Shown: in pieces, positions 10,292-19,443 of the stretch
How positions within the stretch are numbered: the first letter of the stretch is position 1
How the letters are laid out: each line of letters opens with the position of its first letter
From: Persephonella sp.
GTDB taxonomy: Bacteria; Aquificota; Aquificia; Aquificales; Hydrogenothermaceae
Direction of reading: 5' to 3'
Assembly (NCBI RefSeq): GCF_027023985.1
Contig: NZ_JALVTW010000011.1
Location: forward strand, 62,001 to 126,000
DNA: 64,000 nucleotides
Notes under the pieces: model-generated
Databases searched by the model: none
What the model was told of the DNA's origin: nothing
Seen by the model: only the letters and a program-made list of their open reading frames with translations
Position numbers and translations under genes: made by a program

Positions 10292-10726
10292 ATGGCTTAT
10301 AAAAAAATACTCATCGGTTATGATGGCTCTGAAGCAAGTAAAAAAGCACTTAACAAAGCCGTTGAACTGGCAAAAAGCTGCGAGAGTGAGCTGCATATTG
10401 TAGGTGTTGTAAGGCCTTTCGAATTTGCTGCTATAGATTATATTCCTCCTGAAGAAATAGAAGAGTATGAAAAAGAGGAATTAACAAAAGAAGAAAAATA
10501 TCTAAAAGAAGCAAAAGAATTTGCTGAACAAAATGGTATTGAGGCAATCACTAAAGTTCTTGAAGGGGAACCTGCAGAAGAGTTAATGGCTTATGCAGAT
10601 GACAACGGCTGTGACCTGATTGTTGTTGGACATAGGGGTGTTGGTGGATTTAAAAGAATGCTTCTTGGAACAACAGCCGGAAACCTTGTTAAATATGCAA
10701 ATCAGTCTGTTTTAGTTGTTAAATAA
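10292..10726 (+). CDS. UspA-type universal stress protein
   Basis: 144 residues, the usual size of a single-domain Usp. The N-terminus YKKILIGYDGSEASKKAL is the standard first strand and helix. The C-terminal ATP-binding signature G-x2-G-x9-G-(S/T) is present as GHRGVGGFKRMLLGTTAGN, followed by SVLVV. It therefore belongs to the ATP-binding subclass of Usp. The GGAGGAG Shine-Dalgarno is 6 bases from the ATG. It stands alone between a membrane protein gene and the convergent dedA gene, whose stop abuts it. Confidence 0.93.
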   Translation: MAYKKILIGYDGSEASKKALNKAVELAKSCESELHIVGVVRPFEFAAIDYIPPEEIEEYEKEELTKEEKYLKEAKEFAEQNGIEAITKVLEGEPAEELMAYADDNGCDLIVVGHRGVGGFKRMLLGTTAGNLVKYANQSVLVVK

Positions 10727-11293
10727 TTAAGCTTTTTTCCATTTGTCAATTAATTTGGGATATATTAGAACAACAAATAGAACAAGAATAAGGAATGCTA
10801 CTGCCGCAAAGTAGTATTCCTTTGCCTGCCCAAAGAAATGCTCTGCTGCTTTTCCAAAAAAGTATCCAATAGATAGATATATTACTGCCCAGAAGAAAAG
10901 AGATATTAGATTAAAGAATATAAACTTTCCGGTGCCAAATCCGGTTGCACCCATAAGCATCATAGGGACAATTCTCATTCCATATAAAAATCTGATTATA
11001 AAAATTGATAGCACACCGTATTTTTGCAAAAGTTTTTTTGCCCTTCGGTATTCTTTACGGGTATGTCTGTTTCGTAATAAAATCTGGCGGCCTTTCCATT
11101 TCCCTGCGAAGAAATATAAAAGCTCATGGGAAAAAGCGCCTGCCATAGCAGATATAAGGGAAATATATGGATTAAGGAGTTTCATTTTTATAAAAAACCC
11201 TACAACCAGTAAAAATAATTCACCCTCCAAAAATGTGCCTACAAATACGGCAATATATCCGTAATGTTGAAGAAATTGCTCTAAGTTTTCTAT
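10727..11293 (-). CDS. DedA-family membrane protein read from an AUA start
   Basis: The first canonical start in this frame is TTG 11230, giving 167 residues, but the frame is open upstream to an in-frame TAA and the extra 21 codons encode a typical DedA beginning (ENLEQFLQHYGYIAVFVGTF, then LEGE). The only initiation site that retains this segment is ATA at 11291-11293. It follows the TAA directly, with AAGGGGGT ending 8-9 bases upstream. This gives 188 residues, the normal family length. Known family features follow: the re-entrant segment around GELFLLVVGFF, the FIIRFLYGMRIVPMMLMGATG loop with conserved Arg residues, and C-terminal helices. DedA proteins are thought to act in lipid transport across the inner membrane. 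Confidence 0.85.
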   Translation of the reverse strand: MENLEQFLQHYGYIAVFVGTFLEGELFLLVVGFFIKMKLLNPYISLISAMAGAFSHELLYFFAGKWKGRQILLRNRHTRKEYRRAKKLLQKYGVLSIFIIRFLYGMRIVPMMLMGATGFGTGKFIFFNLISLFFWAVIYLSIGYFFGKAAEHFFGQAKEYYFAAVAFLILVLFVVLIYPKLIDKWKKA

Positions 11294-11354
11294 TTATATT
11301 ACCCCCTTATATATATCAGATTTATTATATCCCATTGATATACAACTCAAAAAT

Positions 11355-11942
11355 ATGTATTATTCCAGTATGGAAAAGGAAATAGTTTTGTGTATCACTG
11401 GGGCAAGTGGAACTGTTTATGGGCTCAGGTTGCTCGAAGTATTATCTGAAAACTTTACGGTAAATCTTATTGTTTCAAATAGTGCATTTACAGTTATGGA
11501 AAAGGAATTGGATATTTCAAAGGAAGAATTTTTAAGAAAGTTGCCTGAAAACTGTATTTTTTTCTCCCAAAATCAGATATACGCCCCTGTGGCAAGCGGC
11601 TCTAAACTTGTGCAAACAGAAGGGGTTATCGTTGCTCCCTGTTCAACTGGAACATTAGGGGCTATTGCAAATGGAATATCCAGCAATCTAATTCATAGAG
11701 TTTGTGATGTTGCTTTAAAAGAAAGGAAAAAACTTTATTTGCTTATTAGAGAAATGCCTTTGTCTCTTATACATTTACAGAATATGGAAAGGATTACACA
11801 GGCAGGGGCTATTGTTTCTGTAGCTTCTCCGGGATTTTATCATAAGCCTCAAACAATAGAAGATATGATTGATTTTGTTGTTGGGAAGGTTCTGGATAGT
11901 TTTGGGATAAAGCACAATTTATATAAAAGATGGCAAGGGTAA
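11355..11942 (+). CDS. ubiX: flavin prenyltransferase UbiX
   Basis: 195 residues from ATG 11355, or 190 from ATG 11370; no clear Shine-Dalgarno supports either. The N-terminal VLCITGASGTVYGLRLLEVL is the family's flavin-phosphate loop, and the middle has APCSTGTLGAIANGIS. The C-terminal part REMPLSLIHLQNMERITQAG and ASPGFYHKP completes the prenyl phosphate site. UbiX prenylates FMN to make the cofactor of UbiD decarboxylases; no ubiD is in this window. A possible -10 (TATACA, 11339-11344) would make a very short leader. Confidence 0.95.
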   Translation: MYYSSMEKEIVLCITGASGTVYGLRLLEVLSENFTVNLIVSNSAFTVMEKELDISKEEFLRKLPENCIFFSQNQIYAPVASGSKLVQTEGVIVAPCSTGTLGAIANGISSNLIHRVCDVALKERKKLYLLIREMPLSLIHLQNMERITQAGAIVSVASPGFYHKPQTIEDMIDFVVGKVLDSFGIKHNLYKRWQG

Positions 11943-12482
11943 TTATGCAAAAAGTTCTTTTATATCTATTTTTGCCTTACAACCATTTTTTAAACTAATT
12001 TCAAGAAAACCATCTTCACCATCAAAATATTTATCAAATTTTCCATTTACAAGCTGGAAAACCCTTACCTTTTTAATATCCGGATAAGCCAGAATATAAA
12101 ATGGAACTTTTTCCCTTTCGTATATCTCAAATTTTATATGTTCATCTTTGTATGCCGTTGATTTTGAAACCACCTCAACAACTATTTCAGGGGTTTCCTT
12201 TAAGTATTCCTCTATATCTTTGCATATTACTATTAAATCAGGTCTGACTACAGTATCTTCGGATATAATCCAGTCAAGTTCAGGGTAAACTTTACAGTTT
12301 TTATTGCATTTTTCCAGTTGGTTTGCTATCTGTCTTCCTATTTCAAAGGCAACTTTTTGGTGTTTTCCTAAAGGAGACGGTGCCATAGCATAGGCAGTTC
12401 CCTCTATAAGTTCCCAATCCCCTTCCCATTGCCTATAATCATCTACCGTATATCTGGGTAAATGTTTTGCTTCTATACCCAT
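11943..12482 (-). CDS. Uma2-family (DUF820) putative restriction endonuclease-like protein
   Basis: 179 residues, typical for the family. The N-terminal YTVDDYRQWEGDWELIEG is the usual Uma2 opening. The PD-(D/E)XK-like core shows VVRPDLIVIC (Asp82) and PEIVVEVVSKST (Glu103, with Ser-x-Ser in place of the usual basic residue), followed by KFEIYEREKVPFYILAYPD. The family is abundant in cyanobacteria and some thermophiles and its biological role is not known. The stop abuts that of ubiX; the gene stands alone on its strand. Confidence 0.9.
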   Translation of the reverse strand: MGIEAKHLPRYTVDDYRQWEGDWELIEGTAYAMAPSPLGKHQKVAFEIGRQIANQLEKCNKNCKVYPELDWIISEDTVVRPDLIVICKDIEEYLKETPEIVVEVVSKSTAYKDEHIKFEIYEREKVPFYILAYPDIKKVRVFQLVNGKFDKYFDGEDGFLEISLKNGCKAKIDIKELFA

Positions 12483-12547
12483 TTAAATCCTCAAAAAATT
12501 TTTTTAATGGTATTATAAATTTTAATATTTAAAGGTGGTTTAGCAAG

Positions 12548-13426
12548 GTGAAAATTTCTGAATGTGTTGAGCTGTTTTTGTCTTATATATCTGATAAGTC
12601 ACCGCATACTATCAAAAACTACAGGTCTGACCTTAAACAGTTTGCTCAGATTGTTGGGGATAAGGACGTAGAAAAAGTAACAAAGGCTGATATTGCAAAA
12701 TTCAGAATGGTTCTCCAATCCCATAAGAAAAAATCCTCAACAATAGCAAGAAAACTTGCATGTATAAACTCATTTTTTGAGTATTTAATAGATTTAGAGA
12801 TAGTAAGCTCTTCTCCAATAACTCGCTCCCATAGACCGAAAATATCCCAGAAAATACCTTCAGCCCTTTCCCATGAAGAAATTAAAAAAGTTATAAATGC
12901 AACAAAAACATTAACAGAAAGGGTTATTGTGGTTATTATGCTTACAACAGGGCTTAGGGCATCTGAACTGCTTGGGATAAAACGGGATAATATTTTGCTG
13001 GAAAAAGAGGGAAAGATTTTTAATGTTGATGCTATTTATAACACAGATTTTTCTGAAGAAGATATTATGTATATCAGGGTTACAGGAAAAGGGGATAAAG
13101 AACGGGAAGTCCCAATAACAGGAGAGCCTATGAAATTGTTTATAGAGTATCTGAAGTTTAATAATTCACCACAGGTATTTCCTATTTCTTACTATTCTCT
13201 TTGGAAGATGATTGTAAATATCGGTAAAAGAGCCGGTTTATCCTTACATCCCCACAAACTCAGGCATACAGCTGCAACTATTGCATTGCAATCCGGGGCT
13301 GAATTGAGGATTATTCAGGAGCTTTTAGGCCATGCTTCTCCTATTACAACTGCAAGATATGCAAAAGTTGGTCAAAAGCAGCTTTTAAAAGCCACAAAAG
13401 CCCTTTCAGAGAATATCAAGTTTTAA
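12548..13426 (+). CDS. tyrosine recombinase of the XerC/XerD type
   Basis: 292 residues from a GTG preceded by AAGGTGG. The N-terminal SAM-like core-binding domain (about 1-95) contains SPHTIKNYRSDLKQF. The catalytic domain has all expected residues: Arg137 (GLRASEL), Lys181 (TGKGDKER), His236 and Arg239 (HPHKLRHT), His262 (LGHASP) and the nucleophile Tyr271. The size and lack of extra domains fit chromosome-dimer resolution (a single-Xer system) rather than an integrase, and no mobile element or attachment site is seen around it. The last 21 bases overlap the 3' end of the convergent pabB gene. Confidence 0.93.
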   Translation: MKISECVELFLSYISDKSPHTIKNYRSDLKQFAQIVGDKDVEKVTKADIAKFRMVLQSHKKKSSTIARKLACINSFFEYLIDLEIVSSSPITRSHRPKISQKIPSALSHEEIKKVINATKTLTERVIVVIMLTTGLRASELLGIKRDNILLEKEGKIFNVDAIYNTDFSEEDIMYIRVTGKGDKEREVPITGEPMKLFIEYLKFNNSPQVFPISYYSLWKMIVNIGKRAGLSLHPHKLRHTAATIALQSGAELRIIQELLGHASPITTARYAKVGQKQLLKATKALSENIKF

Positions 13427-14554
13427 TCCCATTGCGTGCAAATTTGCTTTTGCCTTTAAAATTGTTTCCTGATACTCGCTTTCTGGGTCAGAATCGGCTA
13501 CTATTCCGCTTCCTATATAGACATAGGTTTTGTTTTTTTTGAATATACTTTGTCTGATGGCTACGCTGGATACAAAATCAAGATTAGGTTTGATTAAAAA
13601 TGTTATTCCACAATAAACTCCTCTTCTGTGTTCCTCAAGTTCATCAATAATCTCGATTGCTCTTTTTTTAGGTGCACCTGTCACAGAACCGGGAGGAAAA
13701 GTATTTTTTATTATATGGCTAAACAGTGTATTTTCATTTATTTCCGCAGATATAGTGGAGACCATCTGCAGCAAGGAATTATATTCCTCAATATCAAATA
13801 GTTTCTCAACATGAACGGAGCCAGCAACGGCTATTCTCCCAAGGTCATTTCTCATAAGGTCTGTTATCATTAAATTTTCTGCTCTTTCCTTTTCTGAGTT
13901 TAAAAGCTCGTTGTAGTAATTTTTCCCGACAGGACGGGTCCCTTTTATAGGTTTTGTGTATATTTTTTTACCTGTTTTTTCCAGAAAAAGCTCCATTGAA
14001 CCTGATATCAGGGAAAAATTCTTTTCCTGTATATGCATCAAATAAGGAGCAGGTTGGTATTTAATTAGATTTCTAAATATTTTATCGATGTTGAAAAATC
14101 CGTCTATTTCTATTCTGTGTGAGAGATTTACCTGATAGATATCTCCCTCTGATATGTATTTCTTGGCCTTTTGAACCATTTTGATAAATCTGTTTTTGTC
14201 TGGGAATTTTATCTTTTTTATTAGTGAGGAGTGTTTTTTTTCTTTTTTTAGTTGAGGTTCAAAATTTTTGAAAAAGATCATGTAAATTTCAGGTAATCCG
14301 ATATCATCTTTCTTATGGGATTTTTCAGGGAATAAATGCTTTTTGTAATCATAGGAGATAAAACCTGCTGCAAAGAGTTTGTTTTTCAGGATAAGTTTTT
14401 CAAGTATTGGTAAAGGATTGGTTGTTTTTATAATTTTATTATTAATGATTAATATATTACTTTTATAAATAGCCCTATATACGGGTTTATTTATGGTTAT
14501 ATATTTATACCCGGAAAGCCATTTTTCTTTATCTGAAAAAAATTCTATTTTCAC
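13406..14554 (-). CDS. pabB: aminodeoxychorismate synthase component I (chorismate-binding)
   Basis: 382 residues. The chorismate-utilising core is intact: KPIKGTRPVG carries the Lys typical of PabB rather than TrpE, followed by SEKERAENLMITDLMRNDLG, then PPGSVTGAPKKRAIEIIDELE and GIVADSDPESEYQE. It would convert chorismate to aminodeoxychorismate for folate, using ammonia from a PabA partner not present here. The N-terminal region is shorter than in E. coli PabB. The GTG start at 14554 has AGGAAGG directly adjacent, which is too close; the ATA two codons later would be at better spacing, so the exact start is uncertain. Confidence 0.9.
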   Translation of the reverse strand: MKIEFFSDKEKWLSGYKYITINKPVYRAIYKSNILIINNKIIKTTNPLPILEKLILKNKLFAAGFISYDYKKHLFPEKSHKKDDIGLPEIYMIFFKNFEPQLKKEKKHSSLIKKIKFPDKNRFIKMVQKAKKYISEGDIYQVNLSHRIEIDGFFNIDKIFRNLIKYQPAPYLMHIQEKNFSLISGSMELFLEKTGKKIYTKPIKGTRPVGKNYYNELLNSEKERAENLMITDLMRNDLGRIAVAGSVHVEKLFDIEEYNSLLQMVSTISAEINENTLFSHIIKNTFPPGSVTGAPKKRAIEIIDELEEHRRGVYCGITFLIKPNLDFVSSVAIRQSIFKKNKTYVYIGSGIVADSDPESEYQETILKAKANLHAMGLKLDIL

Positions 14555-14612
14555 CCTTCCTTCCTATAAAAAATCATATATAATTATAATTAAGGAATTT
14601 TCTAAGAGGGGG

Positions 14613-15362
14613 ATGATGAAATACAAGGTTTCTAAAGAGGAGTTAGACGCCCTCTTTAGAGAAGTTTATAGCTCTCCTCAAGCAGAGAAAGATTATACTA
14701 CACCTTCTTTAAAAATTGAAGAAGAGTATAAATTTCTGGCGTATAAGTATAAATATGCTTTGAAAAACTTTTTAATATCAAATATCCCTGTCCAGTTTAA
14801 TATTATTTCATTTAATTCGTATGTAGGTAATCAAATTTCGGAGAAGAACTTTTATATAAATGGATATGATGTTGAAAAGAAATACAGACTATATGTATGT
14901 GCTTCTGAAAGTATTGAGGATATAATAAACCAGCATCTTAATTTTGATGTGAATAAGCTATTGAATGATAAATTTAATATTCAAAGTTTTCTTGATAATT
15001 TATCTGATGTAATGGTTTCCCAGCTAAAAAATGATTTTCCTTTCACTTTTAGAAAAATAAATAGACCTGTTATCCAGTTTTATGAAGATGAATTTGTAAA
15101 ACTGGAATATAAACTTGATATAAAAGGGAAAACAACCCAAATAAGTTTGTTAATTGAAAAAACAATGGTTGATGCTGTTGATATATCACCGTTTGTTTTT
15201 TCCCCGCCTACAACAATTGGGAAGAAGAAAGTTAAGAAATTAAAGGATATGCTTCCAGTTTCATTTGAAGTTGTTTCAAAACCTATTAATATTTCTGTAG
15301 ATATGCTCAATTCCGGTCAGGAAATAGAGATAACACCTGAATTTATAAAGCAAATAAGGTAG
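14613..15362 (+). CDS. FliM-like flagellar switch protein, divergent
   Basis: 249 residues from ATG 14613 (a second ATG follows at once; AGAGGGGG precedes). The N-terminus YKVSKEELDALFREVY matches the FliM opening, in which a similar LSQ-E-ID-ALL peptide binds CheY-P. The body is divergent, with a long middle segment, and ends with a strand-rich region MLPVSFEVVSKPINISVDML, then EIEITPEFIKQI, which looks like a shortened SpoA-type module. The next gene, in the same frame after this TAG stop, encodes a FliN-type domain, which supports a switch-complex assignment. No other flagellar gene is in view. This is inference from motif and neighbour, not strong homology. Confidence 0.55.
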   Translation: MMKYKVSKEELDALFREVYSSPQAEKDYTTPSLKIEEEYKFLAYKYKYALKNFLISNIPVQFNIISFNSYVGNQISEKNFYINGYDVEKKYRLYVCASESIEDIINQHLNFDVNKLLNDKFNIQSFLDNLSDVMVSQLKNDFPFTFRKINRPVIQFYEDEFVKLEYKLDIKGKTTQISLLIEKTMVDAVDISPFVFSPPTTIGKKKVKKLKDMLPVSFEVVSKPINISVDMLNSGQEIEITPEFIKQIR

Positions 15363-15371
15363 GAGGCCATC

Positions 15372-15962
15372 ATTAAAGATACAATAATTAGATTTTTATC
15401 AAATGATGTAGATGATATTCAGGTTATAGATATAGAAACTCCTCAAGTTTTGAATGAATCTTATTTTGCTGTAACAGACGGAAAAAACACTCTTTTTATT
15501 AAAGGAGAACTGCTGGTAAAGCTCCTTTTTTCTAAAGGTTCTAACTGGGGAGAGAAACTGTTTGAAGAGGTATTTGGTTCGGAAAACCCTCAAACAGAAG
15601 TTCTTGAAACTATAGAACTTAAACCTGGAGATAAAGCATTTAATATAAAAACTCCCGATGAATATTTTGAAAATGGAATAGTAGTTAGACTTCCTGATAT
15701 ACAAGCTAAACCGGTAAAAAAAGAACAACCTTCTGTAAAGCAAGTATCACCACAGATATCTTTACCTGTGGTCATAAGATTGTTTAACAAAAAAATACCT
15801 CTATCTGAGATAGACAAATTAGGTGAAACTTCAGAAATTCTTTTATCCAAGAATAAAGAAATGGATGTTGAACTCCTTGTAAATGGAAATATTATAGGTA
15901 AAGGTACACTAAAAAAGATTGAAGACAAATATAAACTAAAGATTTCAGAGTTATATCTATAA
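15372..15962 (+). CDS. FliN-like (SpoA-domain) protein read from an AUU start
   Basis: The C-terminal 70 residues (LPVVIRLFNKKIPLSEIDKL, then ILLSKNKEMDVELLVNGNII and GKGTLKKI) form a SpoA/FliN domain. The first canonical start is TTG 15450 with no Shine-Dalgarno. The frame is open upstream to the TAG of the previous gene, and AGGAGG at 15361-15366 lies 5 bases before ATT 15372, giving 196 residues. The added residues (KDTIIRFLSNDVDDIQVIDI) read naturally into the next segment. Because both genes share a frame across a single TAG, readthrough to a FliM-FliN fusion is an alternative. The stop directly abuts the ATG of the kinase gene. Confidence 0.68.
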   Translation: MKDTIIRFLSNDVDDIQVIDIETPQVLNESYFAVTDGKNTLFIKGELLVKLLFSKGSNWGEKLFEEVFGSENPQTEVLETIELKPGDKAFNIKTPDEYFENGIVVRLPDIQAKPVKKEQPSVKQVSPQISLPVVIRLFNKKIPLSEIDKLGETSEILLSKNKEMDVELLVNGNIIGKGTLKKIEDKYKLKISELYL

Positions 15963-17990
15963 ATGCAGGCATTGTTATTTTCGTGGCTTACCTTTCTGAT
16001 AGGGGTTGTTTTTTTAGAAAAAGGATTAAAGAATGTTAAGTATTTGGCAGGTAGTTTTTTTACCCTTGTTGCAATTTTTGTCCTAAGTAGCTTTCCGTTA
16101 AACCATAATCTGCTTAACTCACTTTTTATTCTGTATTTTTACTTTATTTTTCTACATATTTTTTCTGACAAAAGCTGGAAGTTAAAGGGATATGTATCTA
16201 TATACTACTTAATGGTTTTTGCTGCCTATCTGGGAATTTTTTTTTATAAGCCTGAATATCTGAATTTTGTTGTTCCATTTGCTGCTTTTCCCCTTTTGTT
16301 CAAAAAAAATTACAGTAGAACGGATACTATCTTATGGGGTTTGATTGTTCTATCTGTTGCCTTTAGTTATCCAATAAGTCATCAAGTTTTTTATATTTTG
16401 AATATTTTATTTGCTTTGTTCTTTATAAAAGAGAGTGTCCAAAAACTTTATATTGAACTTGAGAAAGAAAAAAGAAGATATAGAGATTTTGTTGATAGGG
16501 CTATAAACAGTGAAATTCAAAAACAGTATGCTCAGCTTGATGATGAACTTAAAATAACATACAAAAAACTAAAGGAAATCTTTAAGCTAAGTAACTATAC
16601 CCTCTCACCATCAAAAATAGAGGATATTGCTGAAAGGGTTGTTGAAGGATTACATAACTTGGGATATTCAGGTGTTGTTGTTTATGTGGATACAGGGGAG
16701 GAAAATATTTATAGAAAAAGTGGATTTTTCCCAAATATAAATTCTTATTTAAGTGACAAATTCCAGAGTATTGAAAAAATAACAATCTCACCGGATGAAA
16801 AACATATTTTCCTTCCTCTAAAAAGTGATAAAGGGAAATTAGGAGTCTTAGGGGTATATAAAAAAGAAGGCATAATGCCCAAAGAGATAGAATATTTATC
16901 CACTTATGCGAACTCTGTTGCTATATCCATAACAAAAACAATCTACTTTAGAGAGATTAATAAGCTTCAAGAACTACTTGAAAAAACATTTGAATCTGTG
17001 GATATTGGAATTGCCATTGTAAATAAAGATTTTAGAATTGAAAAGGCCAATAAAGCCCTGATAAACATAGTGGGACAAAAGCCAGATACAGATATATTTA
17101 GCCTAATACCTGAGTTACAGCCCCTTGAAAAGGATTTCAAGGAGGTAATCCAGAAAAGAAAAACAATAGATACAGTGCTTTCATCAATCAGTAAAAAAGG
17201 TTCAATTTATAGGGTAAAAGCCCTTCCCCTGATATCAGGAGATTTTGAAGATCCTGAAAATATTGTTCTAATTATTGAAGATATAACTGAGAAAGAAAAA
17301 TTAGAAGCACAGCTTCTTGAGACAGAAAAACATGCAGTTATTGGTAAGATGGCAGCAGGTTTATCCCATGATATTAAAAATCCACTGGCAGCTATTGCAG
17401 CTTCAGCTTTTGCAATTAAGAAAAGGGCGAAGACTCTTAATGATAACAGAATAATCCAGCTTTCTGAGAAAATAGAAAAAAATAGTCAAAGGGCGTCAGA
17501 TATTATCACAAGATTATTAAACTATGCCAAGCCTTCTTATTACAAAATAGAAAAGGTGGATTTAAGGGAAATTCTACTCTCCGCTCTTGACCTTGCCTTG
17601 CCTGAAAATTTAAAAAGAAAAGTAAAAATCAGCAAAAGATTAAACAAAAACATCTATACCTATGGAGATGCAACTGCGCTTCAGAGAGTATTTATCAACC
17701 TGTTAATGAACTCAATAGAAGCGATGAACAATGAAGGAAAAATAGATATAAAACTCAGTAAAAATGAACATTATGCCGTTATATCTATAAAGGATTACGG
17801 TCCTGGAATTCCCGAAGATATGATAGAACATATATTTGACCCATTTTTTACCACAAAAGAAAAAGGAACAGGTCTTGGTCTTTCTGTTGTAAGTAAAATA
17901 ATTAAAGACCATAGAGGAGAGATTGAAGTAAGAAGTCAGGAAAATGAAGGAACAGAATTTATTGTAAAACTACCTTTGGCAGAGGACTAA
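15963..17990 (+). CDS. membrane sensor histidine kinase (multi-TM, GAF, PAS)
   Basis: 675 residues. About six hydrophobic helices occupy residues 1-155, followed by a coiled-coil-like piece (about 158-205), a GAF-like region (about 215-340), a PAS domain (about 345-445), a HisKA dimerisation helix with [10 protein letters not shown] (phospho-acceptor His469) and a HATPase domain with [35 protein letters not shown]. It would phosphorylate the NtrC-type regulator encoded one base downstream. The upstream abutting FliM/FliN-like genes suggest a role in motility or surface behaviour, as with NtrB-like kinases of flagellar cascades, but the signal is unknown. Confidence 0.9.
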   Translation: MQALLFSWLTFLIGVVFLEKGLKNVKYLAGSFFTLVAIFVLSSFPLNHNLLNSLFILYFYFIFLHIFSDKSWKLKGYVSIYYLMVFAAYLGIFFYKPEYLNFVVPFAAFPLLFKKNYSRTDTILWGLIVLSVAFSYPISHQVFYILNILFALFFIKESVQKLYIELEKEKRRYRDFVDRAINSEIQKQYAQLDDELKITYKKLKEIFKLSNYTLSPSKIEDIAERVVEGLHNLGYSGVVVYVDTGEENIYRKSGFFPNINSYLSDKFQSIEKITISPDEKHIFLPLKSDKGKLGVLGVYKKEGIMPKEIEYLSTYANSVAISITKTIYFREINKLQELLEKTFESVDIGIAIVNKDFRIEKANKALINIVGQKPDTDIFSLIPELQPLEKDFKEVIQKRKTIDTVLSSISKKGSIYRVKALPLISGDFEDPENIVLIIEDITEKEKLEAQLLETEKHAVIGKMAAGLSHDIKNPLAAIAASAFAIKKRAKTLNDNRIIQLSEKIEKNSQRASDIITRLLNYAKPSYYKIEKVDLREILLSALDLALPENLKRKVKISKRLNKNIYTYGDATALQRVFINLLMNSIEAMNNEGKIDIKLSKNEHYAVISIKDYGPGIPEDMIEHIFDPFFTTKEKGTGLGLSVVSKIIKDHRGEIEVRSQENEGTEFIVKLPLAED

Positions 17991-17991
17991 T

Positions 17992-19374
17992 ATGGAAAAG
18001 GGTAAAATTCTTCTGGTAGATGATGAAGAAGATATTCTTACTTCATTTCAGATAATATTAGAAGACGAAGGCTATTCTGTAGATACTGCAAACAGTGCTG
18101 TGGAAGGACTGGAAAAAGCAAAGCAGGAATTATATGACCTGATTATATCTGATATGCGTATGCCTGAAATGACAGGGGAGGAATTTTTAAAAAAACTCCG
18201 AACTTTTAATAAAATAACAAGTTTTATTGTAATGACAGCTTATGGCACTATACAGAATGCTGTTGAATGTATGAAGGAAGGAGCGTTTCACTATCTTACA
18301 AAACCTGTTGATTTTAATGACCCATCTGTTTGGAAATTAATACAGGAAGCTGTTGAAAAAGCCCAGATTCTTAAAGAAAATCAAAGGCTTAAAGAAGAGC
18401 TTGAAGTTGTTAAAGCCGAGGTTGATTTTATCATTACAAGAAATCCATTAATGCAAAATATAATTGAGTTTATTAAAAAGATAGCTTTGTTTGATAATAC
18501 TGTTTTGATTTATGGTGAAAGTGGCGTAGGAAAAGAGCTTGTAGCAAAAGCTATTCATAAACTTAGTCCCAGAAAGGACAAGCCATTTATCCCTGTAAAC
18601 TGTGCAAATATATCACCTGAGCTTATGGAAGCTGAATTTTTCGGATATAAAAAAGGTGCATTTACAGGGGCTAATAAAGACAGTGCAGGGTTAATAGAAA
18701 AGGCTAACGGTGGAACATTATTTTTAGATGAGATAGGAGAAATACCCTATGATATGCAGGCCAAATTCCTGAGATTTCTGGAAACAAAAGAAGTTAGAAG
18801 AATTGGTGAGGAAAAGACAAGAAAAATAGATGTTCGTATAGTTGCTGCCACAAATAGAAATCTGGAAGAGATGGTCAAAAAGGGAGAATTCAGAGAAGAC
18901 CTGTATTTTAGAATAGGTGGTTTCAAAATAGAAATTCCGCCGCTTAGAGAAAGGAAAGATGATATTCCACTACTTGTTGAGTATTTTATCCAGAAATTTA
19001 ATGAAAAATATAACAGAGATGTAAAGGGAATAACTCCGCAGGCTCTAAAAATATTAGTTGAGTATGACTGGCCGGGAAATGTTAGGCAGCTGGAAAATAT
19101 GATATATAAAGCCTGTATGCTAACTGAACCGGGACAACCTATAGATATTAAGAATATAGACCCTGAAATAAAAGGTACTTCGGAATTCCCGTTAAGTTAC
19201 TCAGAAGCTAAAAAACAGTATATGGAAAAATTTATGAAAACATATCTCGGGGTTTTGCTTTCTATGACAAATGGAAATATCTCAAAAGCCGCTAGAATGG
19301 CAAATATAGAAAGACAATCCCTGCAAAAATTACTAAAAAAATATAATGTAGACCCTGCAAAATACAGAAAATAG
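17992..19374 (+). CDS. sigma-54-dependent response regulator (NtrC family)
   Basis: 460 residues. The receiver domain has acidic residues VDDEED and phospho-acceptor Asp54 (IISDMRMPEMTG), followed by the Thr/Lys switch residues (MTAYG, LTKPVD). The AAA+ domain contains GESGVGKELVAKAIH, the sigma-54 contact loop GAFTGA (222-227), GGTLFLDEIGE and an intact Arg-rich sensor segment PPLRERKDDIP. The C-terminal Fis-type HTH includes NISKAARMANIERQSLQKLL. It would activate sigma-54 promoters when phosphorylated by the preceding kinase. Its targets are not visible; no clear -24/-12 promoter was recognised in the window. Confidence 0.94.
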   Translation: MEKGKILLVDDEEDILTSFQIILEDEGYSVDTANSAVEGLEKAKQELYDLIISDMRMPEMTGEEFLKKLRTFNKITSFIVMTAYGTIQNAVECMKEGAFHYLTKPVDFNDPSVWKLIQEAVEKAQILKENQRLKEELEVVKAEVDFIITRNPLMQNIIEFIKKIALFDNTVLIYGESGVGKELVAKAIHKLSPRKDKPFIPVNCANISPELMEAEFFGYKKGAFTGANKDSAGLIEKANGGTLFLDEIGEIPYDMQAKFLRFLETKEVRRIGEEKTRKIDVRIVAATNRNLEEMVKKGEFREDLYFRIGGFKIEIPPLRERKDDIPLLVEYFIQKFNEKYNRDVKGITPQALKILVEYDWPGNVRQLENMIYKACMLTEPGQPIDIKNIDPEIKGTSEFPLSYSEAKKQYMEKFMKTYLGVLLSMTNGNISKAARMANIERQSLQKLLKKYNVDPAKYRK

Positions 19375-19443
19375 CTATTGAAATTTATCTCAAAAGATAC
19401 TATTTTTCTGTCAGTTATAAATTATTGGAGGTTATGGAAAAAT

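Noticed and set aside
12548-13426. Xer-type recombinase as integrase of a mobile element
   Set aside because: No tRNA target, attachment repeats or cargo around it; size fits a housekeeping Xer.
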